Origin: Cloacibacillus sp. An23
Lineage (GTDB): Bacteria; Synergistota; Synergistia; Synergistales; Synergistaceae
Reading direction: 5' to 3'
Assembly (NCBI RefSeq): GCF_002159945.1
Contig: NZ_NFJQ01000002.1
Coordinates: forward strand, 124,001 to 188,000
DNA: 64,000 nt
Made by a program: the position numbers and the translations under genes. Position 1 is the stretch's first letter, and every line of letters starts with the position of its first letter. This document shows positions 15,691-22,695 of the stretch, piece by piece. The notes under the pieces are model-generated. The model was not told the origin of the DNA, did no database searches, and worked only from the letters and a program-made list of their open reading frames with translations.

Positions 15691-15981
15691 ATGACGTTGG
15701 TTGAAAATCTTCAAAGCAAGAACATAACGGTGAAGCCAAAGCGCGGGAAGCCGCCGAAGGCGGAGCTTAAGCGTCTTTATCCCGTCGTGAATGAGATGTT
15801 CGACGAGATTACGCAGGCGGTGAATCTTGGGTATTCGTGGAAGGATATTGGTTCCGCTGTTATTGAACATATGGAGAATTGCGGTACTGACGTGCGGTTT
15901 ATTAAGGAATGGGATGTGGAAGATATTTATAAGCATATCCGGCGCGACAGGGAGCTGCGCGGGCTTTTGGACGATGAATAG
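15691..15981 (+). CDS. Small GYSW-motif protein, putative DNA-binding
   Basis: The 96-residue protein has a basic N-terminus (KPKRGKPPKAELKRLYP) and a helical core EMFDEITQAVNLGYSWKDIGSAVIEHM with the look of a helix-turn-helix. GAGGTG precedes the ATG at 15691; an earlier ATG at 15673 overlaps the operator region. Proteins of the same plan lie at 17715 and, in element 2, at 62836. Exact role unknown. Confidence 0.6.
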   Translation: MTLVENLQSKNITVKPKRGKPPKAELKRLYPVVNEMFDEITQAVNLGYSWKDIGSAVIEHMENCGTDVRFIKEWDVEDIYKHIRRDRELRGLLDDE

Positions 15982-15990
15982 GAGCTGTTT

Positions 15991-16021
15991 CCCTATGCGG
16001 TACTGCGAATACCGCATAGGG
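15991..16021. repeat. Perfect 12-bp inverted repeat
   Basis: CCCTATGCGGTA and TACCGCATAGGG flank the loop CTGCGAA just after the stop of the preceding gene. No T run follows, so it is more likely an operator or RNA hairpin than a terminator. Confidence 0.75.
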
Positions 16022-16089
16022 AGGTGCAACAGCTTGTAATAACAGTGTCCCGTTATTGTATCACGGGTTGGGATTGGAGGTCGGTGTTT

Positions 16090-16467
16090 ATGGCGGAGTT
16101 GTTTTCTTCTGTTGTGGCGGTGGACGCGGAGGCGCTTATGGAGCAGCTTTCGGCGCTTAACGAGAAGCTGGACCGGCTGCTTGAGGCTAAGCGTATTGAG
16201 GCGCTTTCGGATGGGGCCGATCCACGGAATATGTCTACTGCGGAGGCGGCGGCTTTTCTTAAGGTGTCGAAGGCTTTTCTTAATAAGAGCCGGATGCCGA
16301 GGAGTAAGACTGTGGGGCCGCCGTATCACGTTAAGGGGAACCGCGTGTATTACACGCTGGAGGATCTCGAGGCGTGGCGCGATTCGACGAAGCGCGAGTG
16401 TGTGCAGAATCTTACGCCTATGGAGCGGCGGCTGCGCGCGGTGTCGGAAGGTTGCGGAGCGCGGTGA
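16090..16467 (+). CDS. Helix-turn-helix protein, excisionase-like
   Basis: The 125-residue protein has a short coiled N-terminus (LMEQLSALNEKLDRLLEAK) and a winged helix-turn-helix of the excisionase/MerR type: MSTAEAAAFLKVSKAFLNKSRM...GPPYHVKGNRVYYTLEDLEAWRDS. GGAGG lies nine bases before the ATG. It may act as excisionase or as an early regulator; it is not adjacent to int, which favours a regulatory role. Confidence 0.7.
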   Translation: MAELFSSVVAVDAEALMEQLSALNEKLDRLLEAKRIEALSDGADPRNMSTAEAAAFLKVSKAFLNKSRMPRSKTVGPPYHVKGNRVYYTLEDLEAWRDSTKRECVQNLTPMERRLRAVSEGCGAR

Positions 16468-16682
16468 GTACAGTTTTTCGTATGGTGGCTTCGTGCGGCA
16501 GGCTGGAGCGGAGGCATGTTTTCGACGAGCGCGAGAACCGGACGCAGGTTTCGGTGCTGCGCGATATTGCGAAGATTGCTTTGCGGTGCGGCGCGTGCGA
16601 TTTGTATGAGGAGAGCGAAGGTACTAAGGGCGTGTGCCGCGCTATGCGGGTTCAGTACGCGCCGGTGAAGGCCGGGAAGTGA
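16464..16682 (+). CDS. Small early protein with CGAC motif
   Basis: The 72-residue frame starts at a GTG that overlaps the previous stop (GTGA), a sign of coupled translation. It contains DIAKIALRCGACDLYEE and a later cysteine but no full zinc-finger. Unknown function. Confidence 0.5.
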   Translation: MSTVFRMVASCGRLERRHVFDERENRTQVSVLRDIAKIALRCGACDLYEESEGTKGVCRAMRVQYAPVKAGK

Positions 16683-16693
16683 GGTTTTTGTTC

Positions 16694-17254
16694 ATGGCTT
16701 TTGAGTGTGATTTCGATTTTCTTTCCAGCGAGCAGAACGCGAAGTTGTCGGCGTTTGTGAATGAGATGCGGGCTTTTGCCGATAATGGGGATTCGTCCGA
16801 GTTTGTGCGGGTTTCTCGCGAGCTGAAGCTCGTTGCTAAGGAGCGGGATAATTATAAGGCTATGCTTTCAGGCGCTTCCAAGGCCTGCGAGGATTTACGG
16901 CGCGAGTATAAGGCTTTCCGCGACGGCGTAGCTGTCGCTGCAGAGGATATCCGCGCCGCTGGGGAGACGTCAGCAAATTTGGAGCGCGTCCGTGCCGAAC
17001 GGGACGACCTTACGGCGCGGCTGAAGTGCGCCAATTCGGAGATTGCACGGCTGCGCGATGAGGCTGAGGCGTGCGAGGCGAACGCCGTCTCTGTCGAGAA
17101 GATGCGCGAGAAGTATGAGAAGAAAATATCGGTGCTGGAAGATAGGCTGCGCGGGTATCGTGATTACAGGGCCAGGGTCGCGCGCATGGCGGCGATGGGG
17201 CCGGAGGACGGAGTTTTGTGCGAGTCCGTTTTGAAGGAGGGCGGCGCGTTATGA
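16694..17254 (+). CDS. Coiled-coil early protein
   Basis: The 186-residue product is almost entirely heptad-rich helix (LERVRAERDDLTARLKCANSEI...; MREKYEKKISVLEDRLRGY). It has no catalytic motif. GTGAGG precedes the ATG. It sits in a run of overlapping early genes ahead of the primase-helicase, so an accessory or scaffold role in replication is possible but unproven. Confidence 0.6.
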   Translation: MAFECDFDFLSSEQNAKLSAFVNEMRAFADNGDSSEFVRVSRELKLVAKERDNYKAMLSGASKACEDLRREYKAFRDGVAVAAEDIRAAGETSANLERVRAERDDLTARLKCANSEIARLRDEAEACEANAVSVEKMREKYEKKISVLEDRLRGYRDYRARVARMAAMGPEDGVLCESVLKEGGAL

Positions 17255-17502
17255 CAGTGTTCGGGGATAATTTTGCGCTTGAGGGGCTTCGGCTGCCGGG
17301 GCTGCGTGAGCGTTTTTCTGCTTTCGCGCTGCGTCTTGCGCGGCGTTCTCCCGCGTTTTTCGCGGTGTGCTGCTGTTCCAGCCGCGATTTTTATGTCGGG
17401 CGCGAGATGCCGGAGCGCGTGCCGCTTGGGCCGCTTGGCTGCATGAAGTGCCCGAAGTTTGCGCGCGGCTGCTGGGGGCCGAGGGTGGAGGAACGGGGAT
17501 GA
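17251..17502 (+). CDS. Small cysteine-rich protein
   Basis: The 83-residue frame starts at an ATG overlapping the previous stop, with AAGGAGG upstream. Cysteines lie in FFAVCCCSSRDFYVG and CMKCPKFARGCW, suggesting metal binding. Family unknown. Confidence 0.5.
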   Translation: MTVFGDNFALEGLRLPGLRERFSAFALRLARRSPAFFAVCCCSSRDFYVGREMPERVPLGPLGCMKCPKFARGCWGPRVEERG

Positions 17503-17714
17503 CTTATTTCGATAAGGTCATGCGCGGGGTGAGGTTCGACGATGAGCTGCTGGCGCCGGCGGAGATAAAGAGGCTGCGTTTTGCCTTGCAGGTCCGTTTT
17601 CACGCCGCGTTCGGCTGTCCGGGCGATGTTTTTGACGGCGGGCCAAGCGAGAGTGACGGAAGTTGTCCCAGGTGTTTGTGCTGTATGCACTGCTGGGACG
17701 GGGAGGTTGGATAG
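17499..17714 (+). CDS. Small cysteine-rich protein (CPRCLCCMHCW tail)
   Basis: The 71-residue protein starts at an ATGA overlap with the previous gene. A helical middle (PAEIKRLRFALQVRFHAAF) is followed by C-terminal CPRCLCCMHCW, a likely zinc site. Unknown function. Confidence 0.5.
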   Translation: MTYFDKVMRGVRFDDELLAPAEIKRLRFALQVRFHAAFGCPGDVFDGGPSESDGSCPRCLCCMHCWDGEVG

Positions 17715-18068
17715 ATGGCTGATTTCGATATGCCAGGTTTAGGCAGGGCGCGGATGGGACTTACTGAGCTTGCGCGGTCTCCGGCTAAGCGCGGCGGGTG
17801 CAATGCCGTGAAGTATGAGCTCGTTAAGGAGCTTTATTCGGAGATCCGCGCGGCGAGGCTCGCGGGGCATTCGTGGCTTGTTATCAAGAATTCTATCCGT
17901 TCAAATGTGAACGTGCTTATTTCGGAGAAGGCGCTCGCCGAGTTTTTTGCCGAGATAGACAAGCGCTATGAGGCGGAGACGGGCGTGAAGGCGCTGCCTG
18001 AGACAGGCGCGAAGCGTAAGCGCGGAAGGCCGAGGAAGGCCGTTTCTGCGCCTGATAGCGGGCAGTAA
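17715..18068 (+). CDS. Small helical protein with AT-hook-like tail
   Basis: The 117-residue protein repeats the plan of the gene at 15691: KELYSEIRAARLAGHSWLVIKNSIRSNVNVLISEKALAEFF, followed by KRKRGRPRKAV, a textbook AT-hook core (GRPRK). The start codon follows the previous stop directly. It is probably DNA-binding; the early-operon position fits replication or regulation. Confidence 0.6.
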   Translation: MADFDMPGLGRARMGLTELARSPAKRGGCNAVKYELVKELYSEIRAARLAGHSWLVIKNSIRSNVNVLISEKALAEFFAEIDKRYEAETGVKALPETGAKRKRGRPRKAVSAPDSGQ

Positions 18069-18102
18069 GCTTCGTTTTTGTCTGAATGCGAGGTGAGGCA
18101 AG

Positions 18103-20394
18103 ATAGCGGATTTCAATTATTACGACGTGGAGCGCGCTTTTCTTGACGCGATGGCTGAGGCGGGGATCGCTCCGGCGGATAACGACACGCTGCGGCTGGA
18201 CGGGCGCAAGCACCGTTATAGGGTGCGCGGCGACAAAGGACGGGAAAAATCCGGCGAGTACTGCGTCTATATGGACGAGTCGCCCGCCGGCTATTTCAAG
18301 AGCTATAAGGCCTCTCACGGCGTTCCTTATACGACTTGGTTTTTCCGCAACGGAGCGGCTTCCAGCTGGACGGATGAAGAACGCCGCCGGTACGTCGAAG
18401 AGTGCGCCGCGCGTAAGGAAGAGAGCGACAAAGAGAAGGCCATAGCGCGCGAAAAGGCTATAAACGTCGCGCGCGTGAAGTGGGAGACGGCCTCTGAGGC
18501 GAACCCGCTTCATAAGTATATTTTGAAGAAGGGGCTTTTAGGCGCGCACGGCGCGAGACAGCTTGGCGATTTGCTTGTAATCCCTTATTATTTCCCTGAC
18601 GGAAGCATCGCTACTGTACAGACTATTTCCGGCGACGGTTCCAAGCGTTTTGAGAAGGACGCTCCCAAGATGGGGAATTTCTGTTTTCTTTCGGGGCAGC
18701 GTGAGCTTGCCGAAGGGGGTAAAAAGGCTCTTTCCACGAACGGATGTTCGGAGAGCGGCGGACTGCCGTCTGTGATTTCAGCGCGTTGTTGGGTTTGCGA
18801 GGGCTGGGCTACCGGTAGCACCATTGCGGATGCTCTGGGAGACGACGTGATTGTCGCGGCTGATTGCGGTAACTTACGCCCTGTTATAGACAACGTACGC
18901 GAGAAATGGGAACAAACGGAATTCGTCGTCGCGGCGGACAACGACCGTTATAAGAGGATGGGCAACGCCGGAGGCGCGGCTGCGTTCAAAATATTTGAGG
19001 AGACGGGGATTCCGTTCGTCTTCCCTGATTTTGACGAAGGAGAGAAGCTTTCCGACTGGAACGACTTTGCGGCGAAGTTCGGGCTTAAGAAAACGCGCGC
19101 CGCCATGCTCGCCAAGCTGGAGCGCTTCAAGGAACGTTCTGAATATAAGGTGCGGCACGCATATCCGCAGTTTGTGCATGTAAGCGAGACTACTGGGCGG
19201 CCGAAGGGGACTATCGCGAATCTCGAGGCGCTGCTAGCTTACGCTGGTATCAGTGTAAAATATGACGAGATCAAGAAGGAGGGCATCATAAGCGTTCCGG
19301 GGCGGGAGTACTGCGGCGACGACGTGAAGAACGCGACGCTGGGGCATATTCTCTCGCTCTGCGCGCAGTGGGGCTTTCCTTCAAGCAACGTAGACCCGTT
19401 TCTGTCCGAGGTGGCGGCGAGGAACGTTATCAATCCTGTGCGTGAGTGGATACTCTCCGAGCCGTGGGACGGGATTCACCGCATCGGGAACGTCTATGAT
19501 TCCGTTGTAGAGGAGAAAGGCTTCCCGCGCGGTTTCAAGGAGCTGCTTATGCGGAAGTGGCTTGTCTCCGCGGCGGCGGCTGCCTTTCATCCGCGTGGGT
19601 TCCACTACCGGGGTGTGCTGGTGCTTATCGGCGGTCAGGGAATAGGGAAGACTACGTGGTTCCGCAATCTTGCTGGGCGCGACGAGTTTTTCAACGAGGG
19701 CATAGGACTCGACCCGAACGACAAGGACAGCCTGAAGCGCGCTATTTCCTTCTGGATTACGGAGCTGGGCGAGCTGGAGGGGACTTTCAAGCGGTCGGAT
19801 ATGTCTGCGCTGAAGAACTTTCTCACGCGCAGCACAGACGTGCTTCGAATGCCGTGGGGGAGGCGCATGAGCGAGTTCCAGCGGCGTACGGTCTTCGGCG
19901 CTACTGTGAACCAGCGCGAGATCCTCATAGACGACACGGGGAACTCCAGATGGTGGTGCATTCCGGTTGAACGCATGGATATGATAGACCGCCGCGACAT
20001 GCAGCAGATATGGGCCGAAGTCTACGAGGATTATTATATGCGCGGCACGGACGACCCGCTCGGGCAGTGGTGGCTTACGAAGGATGAGGAGGCCGAGCTC
20101 GCGCGGCAGAACTGGCAGTTCGAGGCTCCGAACCCCATAGAGGACCTTCTTACAGAAGGATTGAATTGGGAACTTGACCGCGGCTTCTGGCGCGAGATGA
20201 CTGCTACCGACGCGCTTATACAGGCCGGTTTTGTCGGCGTCCCGCGCCCGGGAGACGCAATGAAGGCGGCGCGCGTGCTGCGTAAGCTGACGGGAACGAC
20301 GAGTAAGCGTAGTGGGCATGACCGTGCCCGTATGTGGCTTCTTCCTCCCAAGAAAGAGAAAGGCGGTGCGGACATTCCATATCTTTACAGATAA
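18103..20394 (+). CDS. Primase-helicase, VapE family (probable ATA start)
   Basis: The 763-residue replication protein has a toprim-like part near residues 230-290 (WVCEGWATGSTIADAL, VIVAADCGN, EFVVAADNDRYK) and a VapE-type helicase in the C-terminal half with Walker A GGQGIGKTTW near 510 and the downstream Walker B-like region FWITELGELEG. The first ordinary start is GTG at 18127, but it has no ribosome site. GAGGTGAGG at 18090-18098 instead places the start at ATA 18103 (reading ADFNYYDVERAF), after an in-frame TGA at 18094. It would initiate phage DNA replication at the repeat array that begins in its own 3' end. Confidence 0.88.
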   Translation: MADFNYYDVERAFLDAMAEAGIAPADNDTLRLDGRKHRYRVRGDKGREKSGEYCVYMDESPAGYFKSYKASHGVPYTTWFFRNGAASSWTDEERRRYVEECAARKEESDKEKAIAREKAINVARVKWETASEANPLHKYILKKGLLGAHGARQLGDLLVIPYYFPDGSIATVQTISGDGSKRFEKDAPKMGNFCFLSGQRELAEGGKKALSTNGCSESGGLPSVISARCWVCEGWATGSTIADALGDDVIVAADCGNLRPVIDNVREKWEQTEFVVAADNDRYKRMGNAGGAAAFKIFEETGIPFVFPDFDEGEKLSDWNDFAAKFGLKKTRAAMLAKLERFKERSEYKVRHAYPQFVHVSETTGRPKGTIANLEALLAYAGISVKYDEIKKEGIISVPGREYCGDDVKNATLGHILSLCAQWGFPSSNVDPFLSEVAARNVINPVREWILSEPWDGIHRIGNVYDSVVEEKGFPRGFKELLMRKWLVSAAAAAFHPRGFHYRGVLVLIGGQGIGKTTWFRNLAGRDEFFNEGIGLDPNDKDSLKRAISFWITELGELEGTFKRSDMSALKNFLTRSTDVLRMPWGRRMSEFQRRTVFGATVNQREILIDDTGNSRWWCIPVERMDMIDRRDMQQIWAEVYEDYYMRGTDDPLGQWWLTKDEEAELARQNWQFEAPNPIEDLLTEGLNWELDRGFWREMTATDALIQAGFVGVPRPGDAMKAARVLRKLTGTTSKRSGHDRARMWLLPPKKEKGGADIPYLYR

Positions 20395-20703
20395 ACGTCC
20401 GCATTTAAGAATCCAGTCATATCAAGGTTTTTGAAGATACATCTGCGGACGCTTCAAAAGTGTCCGCAGATGTGTCCGCAAAAAAGAAAGTCGTTGGTAT
20501 GACTGGATTAGTGTACCCTTTTAGGACACTTGGCCGTTTTTTTCGACTTAAATTTAGGATTTTTTCTCTCGTATGATTTTCTAAATTATGAGTTCTAAGT
20601 GTCCGCAATGTCCGCAAGTATATATAAACACAGTGATGACCTTAGTTTTTCGTTTGCGGACATTCCTCGCGGACATTTTTGCGGACACAGAAAAGCGTCC
20701 GCG
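20367..20703. repeat. Iteron-like array of TGTCCGCA, candidate phage origin
   Basis: About eleven copies of GTCCGC (mostly TGTCCGCA, both orientations) lie in 337 bases: near 20367, 20397, 20444, 20461, 20473, 20600, 20609, 20655, 20668, 20680 and 20696. They flank an AT-rich stretch (20530-20590). A perfect 12-bp inverted pair, AATCCAGTCATA at 20410 and its complement at 20498, encloses three copies. Repeats around an AT-rich core directly after the helicase gene fit an origin. No protein gene is seen in this gap of about 330 bases. Confidence 0.6.
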
Positions 20704-20724
20704 CCATGAGAAGGAGGAATGACG

Positions 20725-21165
20725 GTGGCGTCGTACAGGCAGAGGATCGCCGAGGGGGCGGTGAGGGATTTCCCGGCTATCAAGCGGGATTATGACGGGT
20801 ATAAGCTTATGCTGGACGCCAAGGCTCTCGCCGGCGGCTGTCTTTACGGCGAGAGGGTGGACGGCGGGGGCGTCACCAGTGCGGCGGATAGGTATCTCGA
20901 GCGTTACGACGATTCGGTGCTCCGGCGGCTATCGGCTCTTATGCTGGGGATTTACGAGCCTTACTGTAAGCTGCCGGATGAAGAACGGCGCATCTTGGCT
21001 TTGCGGTACTGGCGGAAGATGGAGGTGGCAGACGTCGCGGCGGAACTTAGGTTCAGCGAAAGAAGCGTCTACCGGCATATCAGCCAAGCGCTGAATAGGC
21101 TTTACCGCCCCGTTCTTGAGGTGCAGCCGCTTCTTGAAGACTGGCGCACGGGCGCGTTGAAATGA
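20725..21165 (+). CDS. Sigma-70 region 4-like late regulator
   Basis: The 146-residue protein ends in LPDEERRILALRYWRKMEVADVAAELRFSERSVYRHISQALNRLY, a sigma region 4 / RinA-ArpU-type helix-turn-helix. Phages use such proteins to switch on late genes, and it lies just before the terminase. The ATG at 20719 is one base after AAGGAGG, so GTG at 20725, seven bases away, is the better start. Confidence 0.7.
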   Translation: MASYRQRIAEGAVRDFPAIKRDYDGYKLMLDAKALAGGCLYGERVDGGGVTSAADRYLERYDDSVLRRLSALMLGIYEPYCKLPDEERRILALRYWRKMEVADVAAELRFSERSVYRHISQALNRLYRPVLEVQPLLEDWRTGALK

Positions 21166-21289
21166 ACTTTTCGCTTGCGCGGGTAAAGCGAAAGTCATTT
21201 CTCTAGTGTGCCGGGCGGAGCATTGGTCAAAATGTCAAAGGTCAAATTGTGTCTGAATTGTTGTCAGTTTTTTGACAGGTTTTTCGTGG

Positions 21290-21393
21290 TATAATCTTTA
21301 TGCTGGCGAAAGCCGCAGAGAAACGAACCGCCCTCAGGGGCGGAGGACAAGAAGACAGAGCCGCTTTTCCTCGTTTGAGGAAGGCGGCTTTTT
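21290..21393 (+). ncRNA. Candidate small RNA ending in a strong terminator
   Basis: The stretch opens with TATAAT at 21290 and then folds as GGC-GAAA-GCC, CCGCCC-TCA-GGGGCGG, and a terminal hairpin GCCGCTTTTCCTC / GAGGAAGGCGGC with a T run (21360-21393). No open frame of sense is present. Homology is unknown; it could also be just a leader and terminator. Confidence 0.4.
21360..21393 (+). terminator. Rho-independent terminator between early and TA genes
   Basis: Stem arms GCCGCTTTTCCTC and GAGGAAGGCGGC close on the loop GTTT and are followed by TTTTT. It separates rightward early transcription from the leftward yafQ gene. Confidence 0.85.
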
Positions 21394-21408
21394 GTCGGGT
21401 GTGGGGAT

Positions 21409-21699
21409 TTATTTGCCGAAGATTTCCGCGTGGCTGCCGGCGCGGTAGAGGGTGAGGACTAATACATCGGCTTCTTTGATATATACGAGAAGCCAATCGG
21501 GCGAGACGTGGCATTCGCGATAGCCTTTCCAGTTGCCGGTCAGCGCATGGTCTTCATGCCTCGGCGGTAAAGGTATATCATTGGCAAGCATTTCAATGAC
21601 GTCAAGTAAAAGCGTAATGTCTTTTCTTTGGCGTTTGGCGGCTTTGAAGTCCTTTTTGAACTGCCTTGTCCATATAACGTCGTATTTATTCGTCGTCAT
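21409..21699 (-). CDS. yafQ: YafQ-type mRNA interferase toxin
   Basis: The 96-residue RelE-superfamily toxin reads YDVIWTRQFKKDFKAAKRQRKDI, DIPLPPRHEDHALTGNWKGYRECHVSPDWLLVYI and LVLTLYRAGSHAEIF, matching YafQ including the conserved histidines used for ribosome-dependent mRNA cleavage. It overlaps the antitoxin gene by 14 bases. Confidence 0.92.
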   Translation of the reverse strand: MTTNKYDVIWTRQFKKDFKAAKRQRKDITLLLDVIEMLANDIPLPPRHEDHALTGNWKGYRECHVSPDWLLVYIKEADVLVLTLYRAGSHAEIFGK

Positions 21700-21970
21700 C
21701 GGACTCCAACCCCGCTATTATTTCTTCCATGGAATGATAGCGTTTTGCGTTAGGGTCGCGAGCCAGACGCCATGCCTCTTCCATAGCTTCGAGCGTTTCT
21801 TTGCTGAGGCGGCGGCGGACGGCGAAGGGGAAGCCGCCTGCGTCTATGGATTTGCGAAGGAATACGTTTACGGCGTCGGCTGTGGTTAGTCCCAGACTGC
21901 GGAAGGTCTGGTCGGCCATCTGTTTTATTTCGGGCTCTACTCTTATGTGGAGCATTTCTGTTTTGGGCAT
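21686..21970 (-). CDS. dinJ: RelB/DinJ-family antitoxin
   Basis: The 94-residue protein has a ribbon-helix-helix N-terminus (MLHIRVEPEIKQMADQTFRSLGLTTADAVNVFLRKSIDAGGFPF) and an acidic tail typical of RelB/DinJ. It neutralises YafQ and represses the operon. The gene faces away from terS; direct TGTATCTATTGTATCT repeats lie upstream. Confidence 0.92.
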   Translation of the reverse strand: MPKTEMLHIRVEPEIKQMADQTFRSLGLTTADAVNVFLRKSIDAGGFPFAVRRRLSKETLEAMEEAWRLARDPNAKRYHSMEEIIAGLESDDDE

Positions 21971-22047
21971 TGTGTTTCACTCCTTTGTTATTATTTCTGT
22001 ATCTATTGTATCTCAAATAATCTCATTTGTGTACGGAGGTGGTGCGG

Positions 22048-22695
22048 ATGGCGAATGAATTTGGGCTTACGGAGAGGCAGGAACGTTTTTGTCAGGAGTA
22101 TGTGAGCGACCCTAAAGGCAACGCAACGGCGGCGGCCATACGTGCCGGATACGGCGAAGCCGGGGCTGCCGTCGAGGCTTCGAAGAACCTAAGAAAACCT
22201 AAAATTATCAGTCGTATCAAGGCTTTGCGTAATGATGCGCTCGTCGCATCCGGCTACGATAAGGAGCGCGTGCGAGAGCTTATCATGCGCAGGCTCGCGG
22301 GAATAGTGAGCACGCATGTCACGGATATAGTACATATTTCACCGGGGCGCGACGACCCGAGCCGCGGCGCTGTACTTGAAGAGCTTGCGGAAGCGAACGG
22401 CGGCCAGACGGTGCTCGATTTCGGCGACATGCTCATCGTGCCGACGACCTGTTTGACTGAGGAGATGTCTGGGGCTATCAAGAGGATAAAAGCCATTCCC
22501 GCAACTGAGCATTCGGACGGCGGGGTCGAGGTCGAGATGAACGACGTCATAGCCGCTGCGAAGCTGCTGGCCGAGATTGCGGGGGTCAAGGAGGCCGATA
22601 CTTCCGTCAGCGTGAACGTTTCGCCTTCGGTTATTTTGCAGCAGGCTGAGGCGCGCCGGCGGGCTTCCGGCGCTGCGGAGGGGGCGGCTGAATGA
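22048..22695 (+). CDS. terS: Terminase small subunit
   Basis: The 215-residue protein starts MANEFGLTERQERFCQEYVSDPKGNATAAAIRAGYGEAGAAVEASKNLRKPKI, the terminase_2 signature, with a helix-turn-helix that recognises pac DNA. GGAGGTG precedes the ATG. Its stop overlaps the start of the large subunit. Confidence 0.9.
   Translation: MANEFGLTERQERFCQEYVSDPKGNATAAAIRAGYGEAGAAVEASKNLRKPKIISRIKALRNDALVASGYDKERVRELIMRRLAGIVSTHVTDIVHISPGRDDPSRGAVLEELAEANGGQTVLDFGDMLIVPTTCLTEEMSGAIKRIKAIPATEHSDGGVEVEMNDVIAAAKLLAEIAGVKEADTSVSVNVSPSVILQQAEARRRASGAAEGAAE

Noticed and set aside
21272-21295. TTGACA followed by TATAAT as a complete promoter for the candidate small RNA
   Set aside because: The spacing is only 12 bases, too short for a standard sigma-70 promoter. 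Only the -10-like box is kept as evidence.
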